Assembly (NCBI RefSeq): GCF_001514145.1 | Contig: NZ_KQ948691.1 | Coordinates: 1 to 40,769 of the forward strand | Length of the DNA stretch: 40,769 nt | Direction: 5' to 3' | Source of the DNA: Streptomyces canus | GTDB taxonomy: Bacteria; Actinomycetota; Actinomycetes; Streptomycetales; Streptomycetaceae | Shown here: in pieces, positions 25,823 through 33,097 of the stretch | Layout of the letters: the number at the start of each line of letters is the position of its first letter | How positions within the stretch are numbered: the stretch's first letter is position 1 | The notes under the pieces: generated by a model | What the model was told of the DNA's origin: nothing | Seen by the model: only the letters and a program-made list of their open reading frames with translations | Database searches by the model: none | Program-made: the position numbers and the translations under genes

Positions 25823-26134
25823 TCAGCCGGTGCCGTCCGGCACCGGATAGTGGATGACGACCGCACCGCCGGTGGCGTAGTTGACTACATCGGCGGCCAA
25901 CCGCTGGCCGTGTGGCGACGCCCGCGCCGCGGCCATGGCGGCGGCGTCAGCGAAGTCGCCTTCGAAGACCGCGAAATACGGCGCTTCTCCCTTGGTCGCC
26001 GCCACGTCGAAGCTGTAGCGCCACGCAAGCAGGCCGGGCCAGTTCATGACCAGTGGAAGGTGGTTGGTCACGTAGTAGTCGCGGAAGTGGTCAGGGTCGG
26101 CGGGCTTGGAATACAGGACCAGCAACCTATGCAT
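25823..26134 (-). CDS. EthD family protein
   Basis: A 103-residue ferredoxin-like (dimeric alpha-beta barrel) protein. LYSKPADPDHFRDYYVTNHL followed by LPLVMNWPGLLAW is the EthD signature. GGAGG lies upstream of ATG 26134. EthD proteins assist degradation of ethers and appear in many catabolic operons. It is the middle gene of the set controlled by the divergent LysR gene. Confidence 0.88.
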   Translation of the reverse strand: MHRLLVLYSKPADPDHFRDYYVTNHLPLVMNWPGLLAWRYSFDVAATKGEAPYFAVFEGDFADAAAMAAARASPHGQRLAADVVNYATGGAVVIHYPVPDGTG

Positions 26135-26212
26135 GACGACCTCCGTCCAGAGACGAGGCCGTAACACTCCGGGTGACTTGGGAGCTCCTGCTAAGAACTG
26201 CCGCCGGCCTCG

Positions 26213-26474
26213 CTAGGTGCGGAGCATCGGGATCTGGGTGAGGACGGAGGTGGTTTCGAGGAGCGCGTGGGAGTCGGTGGCCAGCCACAGCGGGAGGTCG
26301 CCGCCGAAGGCCACGACATCGGGGAGGGCCCGCGTGGGTCGGGTCGCGCCAGAGTCCATGGTCGAGCACATCGGGCTCGGTGGCCGCGGCCTTCGCGAGA
26401 GCCGTGAGGGCGGACTCGAAATCGGCGGTGTGCGTGAGTGCGATGTCCAGTACTGCGGTCAGTTGAATCGCCAT
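26213..26474 (-). pseudogene. Frameshifted small hypothetical gene
   Basis: From ATG 26474 the frame reads MAIQLTAVLDIALTHTADFE, then PDVLDHGLWRDP; one extra C near 26340 moves it, and coding resumes in another frame as ALPDVVAFGGDLPLWLATDS and VLTQIPMLRT to TAG 26213. The product would be about 86 residues, resembling small monooxygenase-like fold proteins but not firmly assignable. First gene of the set divergent from the LysR gene. Confidence 0.55.
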
Positions 26475-26565
26475 ATGCGCAGGTTAGGGCTTGATGTGCG
26501 ATCGAGGGAAAGACCGGTACGGGATAGACTCAGAACGGATCGTTATCAATCGGCAGGGAGGGCAC

Positions 26566-27468
26566 GTGGCGCCGGATACGGTGAGCCTGCGGTACTTCCT
26601 GGTGCTGGCGCACGAGTTGAACTTCACCCGCGCGGCCGCACGGATCGGTATCGCACAGCCCGCACTCAGCGCCCGGATGCGCCGATTGGAGGCGGAACTC
26701 GGTACGGCCCTGCTGGTCCGCAACACGCGTAGCGTCGTATTGACCACGGCCGGTGCGGTTTTGGCGGAGTCCGCACCGCCCGCGCTGGCGGCGCTGGACC
26801 GGGCATGGGACACCGCCCGGAGCGCGGCGGCCGGTGAACTGGGCACGCTGCGCATCGGATACAGCCTCAGCACCGGGGCCGAGACGGCACCAGCCCTGGT
26901 GGACAGGCTGATTCGCGGCAACAGCGGACTCGAGGTCGGCGCGGTCCCGATGGCGACACCGGAGATCTCCCCCGCGGTCGCCGACGGCCGCATCGATGCC
27001 GGGATCACCCGCGGTGAACAGCCGGGCCGTGGCGTGCGCCGGTTCCTGCTGCGGCGTATGCGCATCGGGGTCCAGCTGGCGCAGCACCATCCGCTGGCCG
27101 AACACCCGGAGATCGAGATCGTCGACGCGGCCGCGTATCCGCTGCGACTCCCGGACCGTGCGGCCAACCCCGTGATCCACGATCAGCTGTCCGCACTGTT
27201 CCGAGACACCCGACCACACCCCCGATTCCACACGCCCGCAGTCTCTTTCGACATGTCTCAGCGCGACCTGCGCGACGGGGTCACCCTCGCCCCGGCCGGA
27301 GAAGCCGCGGTCACGGCATCACCGGCCGATCTCACCTGGCGACCGCTGCGGGGCGCGCCCAGCCTGACGATCCACCTGGTCCTCCCACGTGAGCAGTCGC
27401 CACTGCACCGCCGCATCCGTGCCGTCGCCAAAACCCTGGCGCACGAGCTGCACTGGCTGCCGGACTGA
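26566..27468 (+). CDS. LysR family transcriptional regulator
   Basis: A 300-residue LTTR. The winged helix is at residues 4-62 (LRYFLVLAHELNFTRAAARI, IAQPALSARMRRLEAELG), followed by a linker helix and a two-lobed effector domain opening GTLRIGYSLSTGAETAPALV. GTG 26566 has GGGAGG at good spacing. The 91-base divergent spacer to the minus-strand gene set holds GATA...TATC arms (about 26523-26546), a possible site. Confidence 0.92.
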   Translation: MAPDTVSLRYFLVLAHELNFTRAAARIGIAQPALSARMRRLEAELGTALLVRNTRSVVLTTAGAVLAESAPPALAALDRAWDTARSAAAGELGTLRIGYSLSTGAETAPALVDRLIRGNSGLEVGAVPMATPEISPAVADGRIDAGITRGEQPGRGVRRFLLRRMRIGVQLAQHHPLAEHPEIEIVDAAAYPLRLPDRAANPVIHDQLSALFRDTRPHPRFHTPAVSFDMSQRDLRDGVTLAPAGEAAVTASPADLTWRPLRGAPSLTIHLVLPREQSPLHRRIRAVAKTLAHELHWLPD

Positions 27469-27660
27469 CGCGCAAGAGGTCAAGCGAGACGGACGCCTGC
27501 GGTGGCGAGGCCGAAGACCTTGCGCCGGGCGGCCACGATGACGGCGAACTCGTGTCTGGCGGCGCACACTGGGCCACCGCATCGACCTCGCGCACCACGG
27601 TCGCCGGATTGTGCGGGCGCGGTGTTCCGCAGGACCTCGCGGGTATGGCCAGGGCGGCGT
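27469..27660. other. Unassigned stretch after the LysR gene
   Basis: A minus-strand frame ending at 27480 reads HEFAVIVAARRKVFGLATAG, which may be the tail of a lost gene. No start or ribosome site. The left part of the 39-base inverted repeat pair lies at its edge. Confidence 0.3.
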
Positions 27661-27691
27661 TCAGCGGCCCCACCAAGGCGACTCCAACTGG
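27653..27691 (+). repeat. 39-base repeat, copy 1
   Basis: The 39 bases starting GGCGGCGTTCAGCGGCCCC and ending GACTCCAACTGG recur exactly in inverted orientation at 35362-35400; similarity extends a few bases further. Probably the end of a mobile element. Confidence 0.85.
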
Positions 27692-28050
27692 CCCCAGCGC
27701 GGGGAGGCGTTCGGGGGTTCTGAAGGGTTATGGCGAGGCGAAGTGGCCCCGCCTCGGGGCCTTGCGGTGGAACGGTGGTTGTGGTCCGCCGAGGGTGGGT
27801 GGTGTGGATGTCCTTTGTCGAAGCAGGAGTTGTCTGACCAGATCCGCCGTGACAGCCCTGTATCGGTCCGCAGTTGGGCGACTGCGGCGACGATCTCCTC
27901 GTCGGACGCGACACTCAGGACAGTCATCCCTTGGGGTCCCGGTTCCTGACGCAGGATTCCGAGCTCTCTACAGAGCCAAGCGCGCAGTTCGCCGAACTCG
28001 CGCCGGATCGCGTCACGCTGCGCGAGCGCCTCGTCCAACTCGGCCTGCAT
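27661..28050 (-). CDS. Hypothetical protein, coiled-coil N-terminus
   Basis: A 129-residue protein following the S1 gene by 15 nt, with a strong AGAGGA ribosome site before ATG 28050. The N-terminal half is a charged helix (QAELDEALAQRDAIRREFGE), followed by VLSVASDEEIVAAVAQLRTD. From about residue 85 onwards (HPHHPPSADHNHRSTARPRG) it is low-complexity, and the last 11 codons lie in the 39-base repeat, so the C-terminus has probably been replaced. Function unknown; coupled to the S1/HTH gene. Confidence 0.55.
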   Translation of the reverse strand: MQAELDEALAQRDAIRREFGELRAWLCRELGILRQEPGPQGMTVLSVASDEEIVAAVAQLRTDTGLSRRIWSDNSCFDKGHPHHPPSADHNHRSTARPRGGATSPRHNPSEPPNASPRWGQLESPWWGR

Positions 28051-28065
28051 CGGATTCCTCTCGCC

Positions 28066-29715
28066 TCAGTCATGCGGCTCCCTATTGGCGGCAGGGGCCT
28101 GGACATGCGACAGGGCAATGCGACGGCGCGCAAGATCGACATCGATGATCTTCACGGTGAGGGCGTCGCCGACCTCGACAACGTCTTCGGACGATTCATC
28201 CAGCTCGCTGGAGTGCACCAGCCCCTCGAAGCCGTCCTCTCGTTCTTCGATGCGGACGAAGACGCCGAACGGCATGATCTTGGTGACCGGTCCGGTGACC
28301 ACCTGGCCGATCCTCTGCACTACCTGCGGCCATGGGTCTTCCTGCACTGCTCGGAGTGACAACGGCACCCGTTCCCGGACCATGTCGACATCGAGGACTT
28401 CGGCTGTGATCTCCTGACCGACGCTGACGATGTCGGACGGGTGGCTGAACGGACGCCAGGACAGTTCCGGAATATTGATCATCGCGGTGAAGCCGCCGAT
28501 GTCAACGAAGGTGACGCCAAAGCTTGCGATGGACGTCACCGTGCCGGTGACGACCTGGCCACGGCGCAGGGTCTTCAGGAACGCCCAGTCCCGGTCGCTT
28601 GGCGTCGGCTCGGTCTGCCAGCGAGCGCGCAGGACACCGTCGCTGTCCGGCAGTACAGCGGTGAACAGCGGGAGACCTTCACCGGCATACATGGATACGA
28701 CGCCGGCAGCACGCGCGCTGGCGAGCTGGGAAGTCACTGCCTCGAACTGGGTCTCGTCCACAACCGTGCTGGTGATCCGCCCGTCCTCGTCCTCCCAGAT
28801 GACCTCCACCAGGCCTTCGTCGGGCAGGGCGGCCATGGCCGTGTCGACGTCGGTGAGCAGATCCGGCCAGACCGCCAACCGGGAGCGGGGGGCCAGCTTG
28901 GAGCGCACTGCCTCGATGTTGTCGCGGGTCAGGCGGTGCCACCGGGAGGCGTTGGCGGCGAAGACCTCCTCCAGGAATACGGCGCGGTGGGCGCTGACGG
29001 TCCAGTGCAGGCGGGCCCAGAAGTCGGCGTCCGCCGGACGCTGCACGTATGCGGGGTCCTCGGGAGCGAAGTCGTACGGTGATCTCTCCAGGGACTCCGG
29101 GAACAGGCCGAGCGCGCGGGTGCGGGTGAGCGCGGCTTCGCAGGGCCGGCTGCTGCCGACGTAGAGGTACTGGTCCCAGCCGACGTGCACTGCGAACGCT
29201 CCCTCCGCCTCCAGGCGGCACCAGGCGCCGTTGTCGCGGAGCATGGCTCGGACGAGTTCCAGGCCGACCGCGGTCGGCACCAGCGCACCGTCGTGGAACC
29301 CGGCGAGGCCGGCCGGAAAGAGGCCTGCCAGGCCGTAGCCGTCGACCGGTGGCTCCAGGCCGAAGTGGGCGAAGCCGCCGATCTCCGGCTCGCGGACGGC
29401 CAGCTGGTCGACGCCGGTGGCTTCGGCAAAGGCGGCGACCGCTTGCAGGTAGGCGGCTTCGACCGGTCCGTGGTCGCTGAATGCCGGCTCGGTGCCGACG
29501 TAGCTACCGTGCTCGTCGCGGTCGGCAGGGTCGTACTTGGTGACCCGGAAGACGTAGGGCAGCACGTCACTGCCCGCCCGAGGTCCTAGGCGCGGGTGTG
29601 TTCTGGCGGCTTCAAGGACGCGGTAGACGGTGGCGCGGCTGACGGAGAGCAGCTCGGCGAGGTCGGCCCGGTACCAGGGCCCGCCCCAGCGGCCTGGCTG
29701 CGTGGTGTGCCTCAT
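28066..29715 (-). CDS. HTH protein with two C-terminal S1 RNA-binding domains
   Basis: A 549-residue protein. Residues about 15-40 (YRADLAELLSVSRATVYRVL) form a helix-turn-helix. The middle region (about 60-370) has no recognised fold but contains VIWEDEDGRITSTVVDETQF. The end carries two S1 OB folds: RRGQVVTGTVTSIASFGVTF with the partner strand GQEITAEVLDVD, and GQVVTGPVTKIMPFGVFVRI with GLVHSSELDESSEDVVEVGD. Combining a DNA-binding HTH with S1 repeats is unusual. It lies in one transcription unit with the gene destroyed by element B, so its native promoter is cut off. Confidence 0.8.
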   Translation of the reverse strand: MRHTTQPGRWGGPWYRADLAELLSVSRATVYRVLEAARTHPRLGPRAGSDVLPYVFRVTKYDPADRDEHGSYVGTEPAFSDHGPVEAAYLQAVAAFAEATGVDQLAVREPEIGGFAHFGLEPPVDGYGLAGLFPAGLAGFHDGALVPTAVGLELVRAMLRDNGAWCRLEAEGAFAVHVGWDQYLYVGSSRPCEAALTRTRALGLFPESLERSPYDFAPEDPAYVQRPADADFWARLHWTVSAHRAVFLEEVFAANASRWHRLTRDNIEAVRSKLAPRSRLAVWPDLLTDVDTAMAALPDEGLVEVIWEDEDGRITSTVVDETQFEAVTSQLASARAAGVVSMYAGEGLPLFTAVLPDSDGVLRARWQTEPTPSDRDWAFLKTLRRGQVVTGTVTSIASFGVTFVDIGGFTAMINIPELSWRPFSHPSDIVSVGQEITAEVLDVDMVRERVPLSLRAVQEDPWPQVVQRIGQVVTGPVTKIMPFGVFVRIEEREDGFEGLVHSSELDESSEDVVEVGDALTVKIIDVDLARRRIALSHVQAPAANREPHD

Positions 29716-29787
29716 CGGGCGAGTGTGCCGCGCCGAACCATCCCGCTCAACTGGGTTCTTCTGGCGCGCTTCCAGTCGGAGTGCGGT

Positions 29788-30512
29788 TCACCGGTCAGGC
29801 TCCAGCGCAGTGCCGCTTCCGCCTGCGCGGGCTTCGAGGGTGGCGGGGTAGACCTGACCGTAGGCCCGCTCTCCGCGGTGGCGCATGGAGTGATCCCCGG
29901 GGTCCCAGCCGAGACCGAGGACTTGGCAGGCGTCGAGGTCGATGGTGCCCGCGAGTAGTGGGTGCCTCCATCCGGCCCGGTTGAATCGGTGGAAGTCGGT
30001 GTGGGCGTCGACGGCGACCATCAGGCCGTCGCCGGGTCCTTCGCGGGTCCAGGTCCGGAGCCGTTCGGCGACAGCTTCGGCCTCGTCCAACGGGAGGTCG
30101 AGCCATCCGCGCGGGCCGTGTCCGCTGGAGTGCTGCGGGATGCGGTCGCCGCCGAATCGGGCATGGACGGTGTCTTCGTACTTGCCCCAGTAGGTGACGT
30201 CCGCCAGGCCGTCGGTGGACGGGCCGTCCAGGCCGGTGAAGCCGTCCAGCGCCCGGGCGTCGCCGAGGACCATGCCGCACCGGTCGACCGGCAGGTCTCC
30301 GAGCTGTAGGGGCTCGCCGGCATCGGGGCCGGGCCAGGGCAGGCCGAGGTCGACCTCCAGGACGGCGATCGTCGGTTCCCCGTCGAAGGGTGAGGCTGAT
30401 GTCCGGGCCCGAACCTGCAGGGGCCGGTCGGCGGCTGCTGCTACGGCGATCGCCTCGCACATCCATGCGGATGGCTCGGTGTCCTCAGGTCCGTGCAGGT
30501 GGCCGCCGCCTG
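29788..30512 (-). pseudogene. Interrupted hypothetical gene, C-terminal part
   Basis: Codons on the minus strand read GHLHGPEDTEPSAW, RTSASPFDGEPTIAVLEVDL, DGPSTDGLADVTYWGKYEDT and DPGDHSMRHRGERAYGQVYP to a stop at 29788. The 5' part is at 34494-34629 beyond element B; joining both through one target copy gives an uninterrupted frame of 286 codons plus stop. A TTG inside the transposon end could serve as a false start. No family assigned. Located upstream of the S1/HTH gene, 72 nt apart. Confidence 0.8.
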
Positions 30513-30539
30513 GAGTAATCGTCAAGACCTGTGGACCGG
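30504..30539 (+). repeat. Left end of element B: target duplication plus inverted repeat
   Basis: CGCCGCCTG (30504-30512) is an exact copy of the 9 bases after the right end. The inverted repeat begins GAGTAATCGTCAAGACCTGT (30513 on) and matches the right end at 23 of 27 bases. Confidence 0.93.
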
Positions 30540-30766
30540 GTAGTTAGAAGAAGCCGATCGTGTCCTTGAGGAGACGAAGGGATTTTGCGCGGTATGTGGC
30601 GCTGTCGCGCCAGTCCTCTCTGCCTGCATGCCAGTGATCGTGACGCCCGCCCTCTCCAGGCCGGAGTGTTCCGGGAAGATCCTGATTTGACCTGACGGTG
30701 TCCCCGTCGGCGGCGGTCCGCTTCGCGTGCAACCTGCCGCTCCTTTCTGCGGCGGTATCCATGCTT
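30540..30766. other. Space between left end of B and beta-propeller gene
   Basis: About 230 bases. A minus-strand frame ends DWRDSATYRAKSLRLLKDTI and TAA at 30544, possibly the tail of a lost gene. No start or family recognised. Confidence 0.3.
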
Positions 30767-31843
30767 CTACGGCAACGGTCTGCCTGGGTCCGGGCTCGCC
30801 TCTATCGCGTACAGGTATCCGTCCCTGCTGCCGACGTAGACCACGCCGTTCGTCACGACCGGGGACTCCACCGGCCCGCCCGTCTTCACCTTCCACCGCA
30901 AACGGCCGTTCTCCGCGCTGATCGCCCACAGGTGGCCGTCGTCGCTGCCGAAGTACACCGTGCCGTCCGCCACCACGGGGGAGGAGCCGACGGGGCCGTC
31001 CGTGGTGACGTGCCACCTGATGGCGCCGGTGGTGGCGTTCAGCGCCCACAGCCGGTCGTCCCGGCAGCCTACGTACAGGGTGTTGCCGGAGATCGCGGGT
31101 GTGTTCCAGATGTTGCCGAGGGAACCGACCATCATGTGCCAGCGGGGTGCACCGGTGGCGGCGTCCAGCGCCCTTACGGACGGGCTCCGTCCTGCCACGT
31201 ACAGGGTGCTGTCCTGCACCAGTGGCGTGGCAGGGGACAGGTTGTAGATGGGCTCTTTCCAGCGAACCCTGCCGGTGGCCGGGTCGAACGCCCAGACGAT
31301 CCCGTCCTTGCCGGCCGCGTAGAGGATGCCGTCGGCGAGCACGGGCGCCGACTCCATCCCCCCGCTCCTGCGCTGGTACTTCGCCCTCCAGCGGCGGCGC
31401 CCGGTCGCCGCGTCCACGGTCCGCAGGTGCCGGCCGGCGTTGACGTAGTGGACCAGCCCGTTCGCGACGAAGGGCTGGCTGTGGGAGCTCCACCACATCC
31501 GCCTGCGCCAGCGGGGCCGGCCGTCGGCGGCGTCGAGGGCGAACAAGTCGCGCCCAGCGGCATAGACGGTGTCCCCGGCCACGGTGGGAGAACCCATGCC
31601 TCCGGCGTCGGCGTTGGTCCACCGGACGGATCCGTCGGCCGCGTCCACGGCCCACAGGCCCCGGCCGCTGACATAGACGGTCTTGTCGGTGACGTACGGC
31701 GCCGAGTACACCGCGCTTCCGACGTGCACCCGCCATCGCACGGTTCCGGTTCGCCCGGTTGCGGCCAGTGGGCCCGGGGTGCGGAGCCGGATCCCCTCGC
31801 GTGGGCGCCCGTTTCCCCGTTGGCGCCGGTTGCGCTTTGCCAC
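30767..31843 (-). CDS. PQQ-type beta-propeller repeat protein (cargo of B)
   Basis: A 358-residue protein made almost entirely of seven to eight propeller blades of the PQQ/BamB-like type, each with a core like VYVSGRGLWAVDAADGSVRW, LYAAGKDGIVWAFDPATGRV or LYVGCRDDRLWALNATTGAI. The basic N-terminus (AKRNRRQRGNGRPREG) is not a signal peptide and there is no membrane segment, so it should act in the cytosol, unlike secreted PQQ enzymes. GTG 31843 has GGGGGTGG upstream; GTG 31852 is an alternative. It follows the TIR gene by 59 nt. Plausible role: sensor or scaffold for the TIR protein; this is inference. Confidence 0.85.
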   Translation of the reverse strand: MAKRNRRQRGNGRPREGIRLRTPGPLAATGRTGTVRWRVHVGSAVYSAPYVTDKTVYVSGRGLWAVDAADGSVRWTNADAGGMGSPTVAGDTVYAAGRDLFALDAADGRPRWRRRMWWSSHSQPFVANGLVHYVNAGRHLRTVDAATGRRRWRAKYQRRSGGMESAPVLADGILYAAGKDGIVWAFDPATGRVRWKEPIYNLSPATPLVQDSTLYVAGRSPSVRALDAATGAPRWHMMVGSLGNIWNTPAISGNTLYVGCRDDRLWALNATTGAIRWHVTTDGPVGSSPVVADGTVYFGSDDGHLWAISAENGRLRWKVKTGGPVESPVVTNGVVYVGSRDGYLYAIEASPDPGRPLP

Positions 31844-31902
31844 TATGGCCACCCCCGTGTCGCGTGCTTTGGGTTCGTCAGAGGTCTTCCGGTTCAGCGG
31901 AG

Positions 31903-32517
31903 TCAGATGTCGCAGGCGTCCTGCCAGCCGCACACGCCGCAGATGACCAGGTACAGGGCCCGGTCGCTGATGTGCTCGACGGTCGTGTACGAGCGCAGCC
32001 GGTCACTGCTCACGCCGCACTGCGGACAGGCCGCGAAAAGTCCCAGGCGGCCGAAGTCGCTGATGACCAAGACGTTTTCGGAGATGTTGCCCCGAACGGC
32101 GGGCGCTGGCACGGCGGTTGAACCGATGTTCACGATCATGGCCGCCGTCGCGTCTGTCATACGGTACGTGCCCCCCGCCAGGCGTACGTGGCGCAGGCTG
32201 CCCAGGGAGGGCGGCAGCGGCGTGTCGTCGAGGCGGACGGGCACGAGGCGGGCCTCGCCGGTGCCGGTGAGCCCGCTCGGCAGGCCGGATTCCGCCAGGG
32301 CCTCGCCCCACGCGGTTCCGGCGGCGGCCGACCACAGGAGGACGACGGCGTCGTCCGTATCGGCGGAGGGGTTCGCCATGCTGCGGGACGCAGGGGAGTC
32401 GTCCGGGGCCGTCGTCCACGCGTCGAGTACGAGGTCGGCCCCGACACGCCTCAGCGCGGCCGCCAGCGAGGAAGCCGGTCGCTCGTCCTGTTGCTGGTAC
32501 GAAAGTCGGGTGCGCAT
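31903..32517 (-). CDS. TIR domain protein with C-terminal zinc ribbon (cargo of B)
   Basis: A 204-residue protein. Residues 1-125 follow the bacterial TIR plan: RTRLSYQQQDERPASSLAAA (strand A and helix), VGADLVLDAW, DDAVVLLWSAAAGTAWGEAL and RLVPVRLDDTPLPPSLGSLR. The C-terminal 50 residues carry two CxxC knuckles (ACPQCG and CGVCGW), a zinc ribbon. A Trp-Gly-Glu segment lies where TIR NADases have their catalytic Glu, but spacing is not canonical, so activity cannot be claimed. Start ATG 32517 has a weak ribosome site. TIR proteins in bacterial defence degrade NAD or make signals; pairing with a sensor protein is typical. Confidence 0.8.
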   Translation of the reverse strand: MRTRLSYQQQDERPASSLAAALRRVGADLVLDAWTTAPDDSPASRSMANPSADTDDAVVLLWSAAAGTAWGEALAESGLPSGLTGTGEARLVPVRLDDTPLPPSLGSLRHVRLAGGTYRMTDATAAMIVNIGSTAVPAPAVRGNISENVLVISDFGRLGLFAACPQCGVSSDRLRSYTTVEHISDRALYLVICGVCGWQDACDI

Positions 32518-32570
32518 GGGCTCATGGTGCGCCACGGGGGCACGCCATGGCTTGCGCTTTTCGAACACCG

Positions 32571-32795
32571 GACCAGTTCGCGGACCGCCGTCAGGGAGTT
32601 GCGACCCGCGCTGGTCATGGCGCACACGCCCACGGCAAACACTGTCGCCAGTGCGAAGAGCACGCGGCGGTCCCGCGGATCGGGCACCTTCGCCAAGGCC
32701 TCCAGCGGCCCCAGCACCACCGTCTGCCCGGCGGGCGTCAGCGAGGGCGCTGCATCGAGCACGACGGACGCAGGGGGTGATGGGACAACGAGCAC
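32571..32795 (-). pseudogene. ISAs1 family transposase N-terminal fragment
   Basis: ATG 32795 opens a 75-codon fragment with LGPLEALAKVPDPRDRRVLF and ALATVFAVGVCAMTSAGRNS, matching the DDE_Tnp_1-associated N-terminal domain of ISAs1 transposases (LxxVPDPRD...). The catalytic domain is absent; it ends at the border of the TIR gene's leader. It shows that the cargo was built up from several sources. Confidence 0.7.
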
Positions 32796-32876
32796 GGCAA
32801 CCTTGCGGATCTTGAAGCGTCGAGAACTCTACGATCCTCAAGCGCCGTGTTCCGCTTCACGTCAGCGACCCCGGCC

Positions 32877-33097
32877 CTACCTGATCAAACCGGGCAAACG
32901 TGACTCTCCCCGGGGCCCTGCCGCCCTCCCAGCCGAGTTCTCCGCGGGCGCCAGGTGGCCGCAGGCGATGAGTGCGCCGATGCGAAAGAGAGCGATGCCC
33001 AGTTGGCGGGCGGCCTCGGGCTGAGACAGCCAGACATCGTCTGCTACCTGGGGAACCCGCAGGAGTTTGGGGTAGCGGCGCTCGTCTCTCGTGTCAT
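32877..33097 (-). pseudogene. Frameshifted HTH-type cargo gene
   Basis: The ATG at 33097 overlaps the transposase stop as ATGA and starts MTR. After an apparent 2-base GA insertion at about 33082-33088, the coding frame continues as DERRYPKLLRVPQVADDVW, LSQPEAARQLGIALFRIGAL and IACGHLAPAEN to a stop at 32877. The middle part is a helix-turn-helix. Without the insertion it would be a small DNA-binding protein translated by coupling to the transposase. C-terminus looks degraded. Confidence 0.6.

Noticed and set aside
30513..30525. TTG inside the left end of element B as the true start of the 29788 gene
   Set aside because: It is created by the insertion; the native N-terminus lies at 34494-34629.
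33000..33096. A left inverted repeat directly after transposase B, which would make it a simple 1.4-kb IS
   Set aside because: No sequence like GTCAAGACCTGTGG is there, and the exact 9-bp duplication pairs 34485 with 30504 instead.
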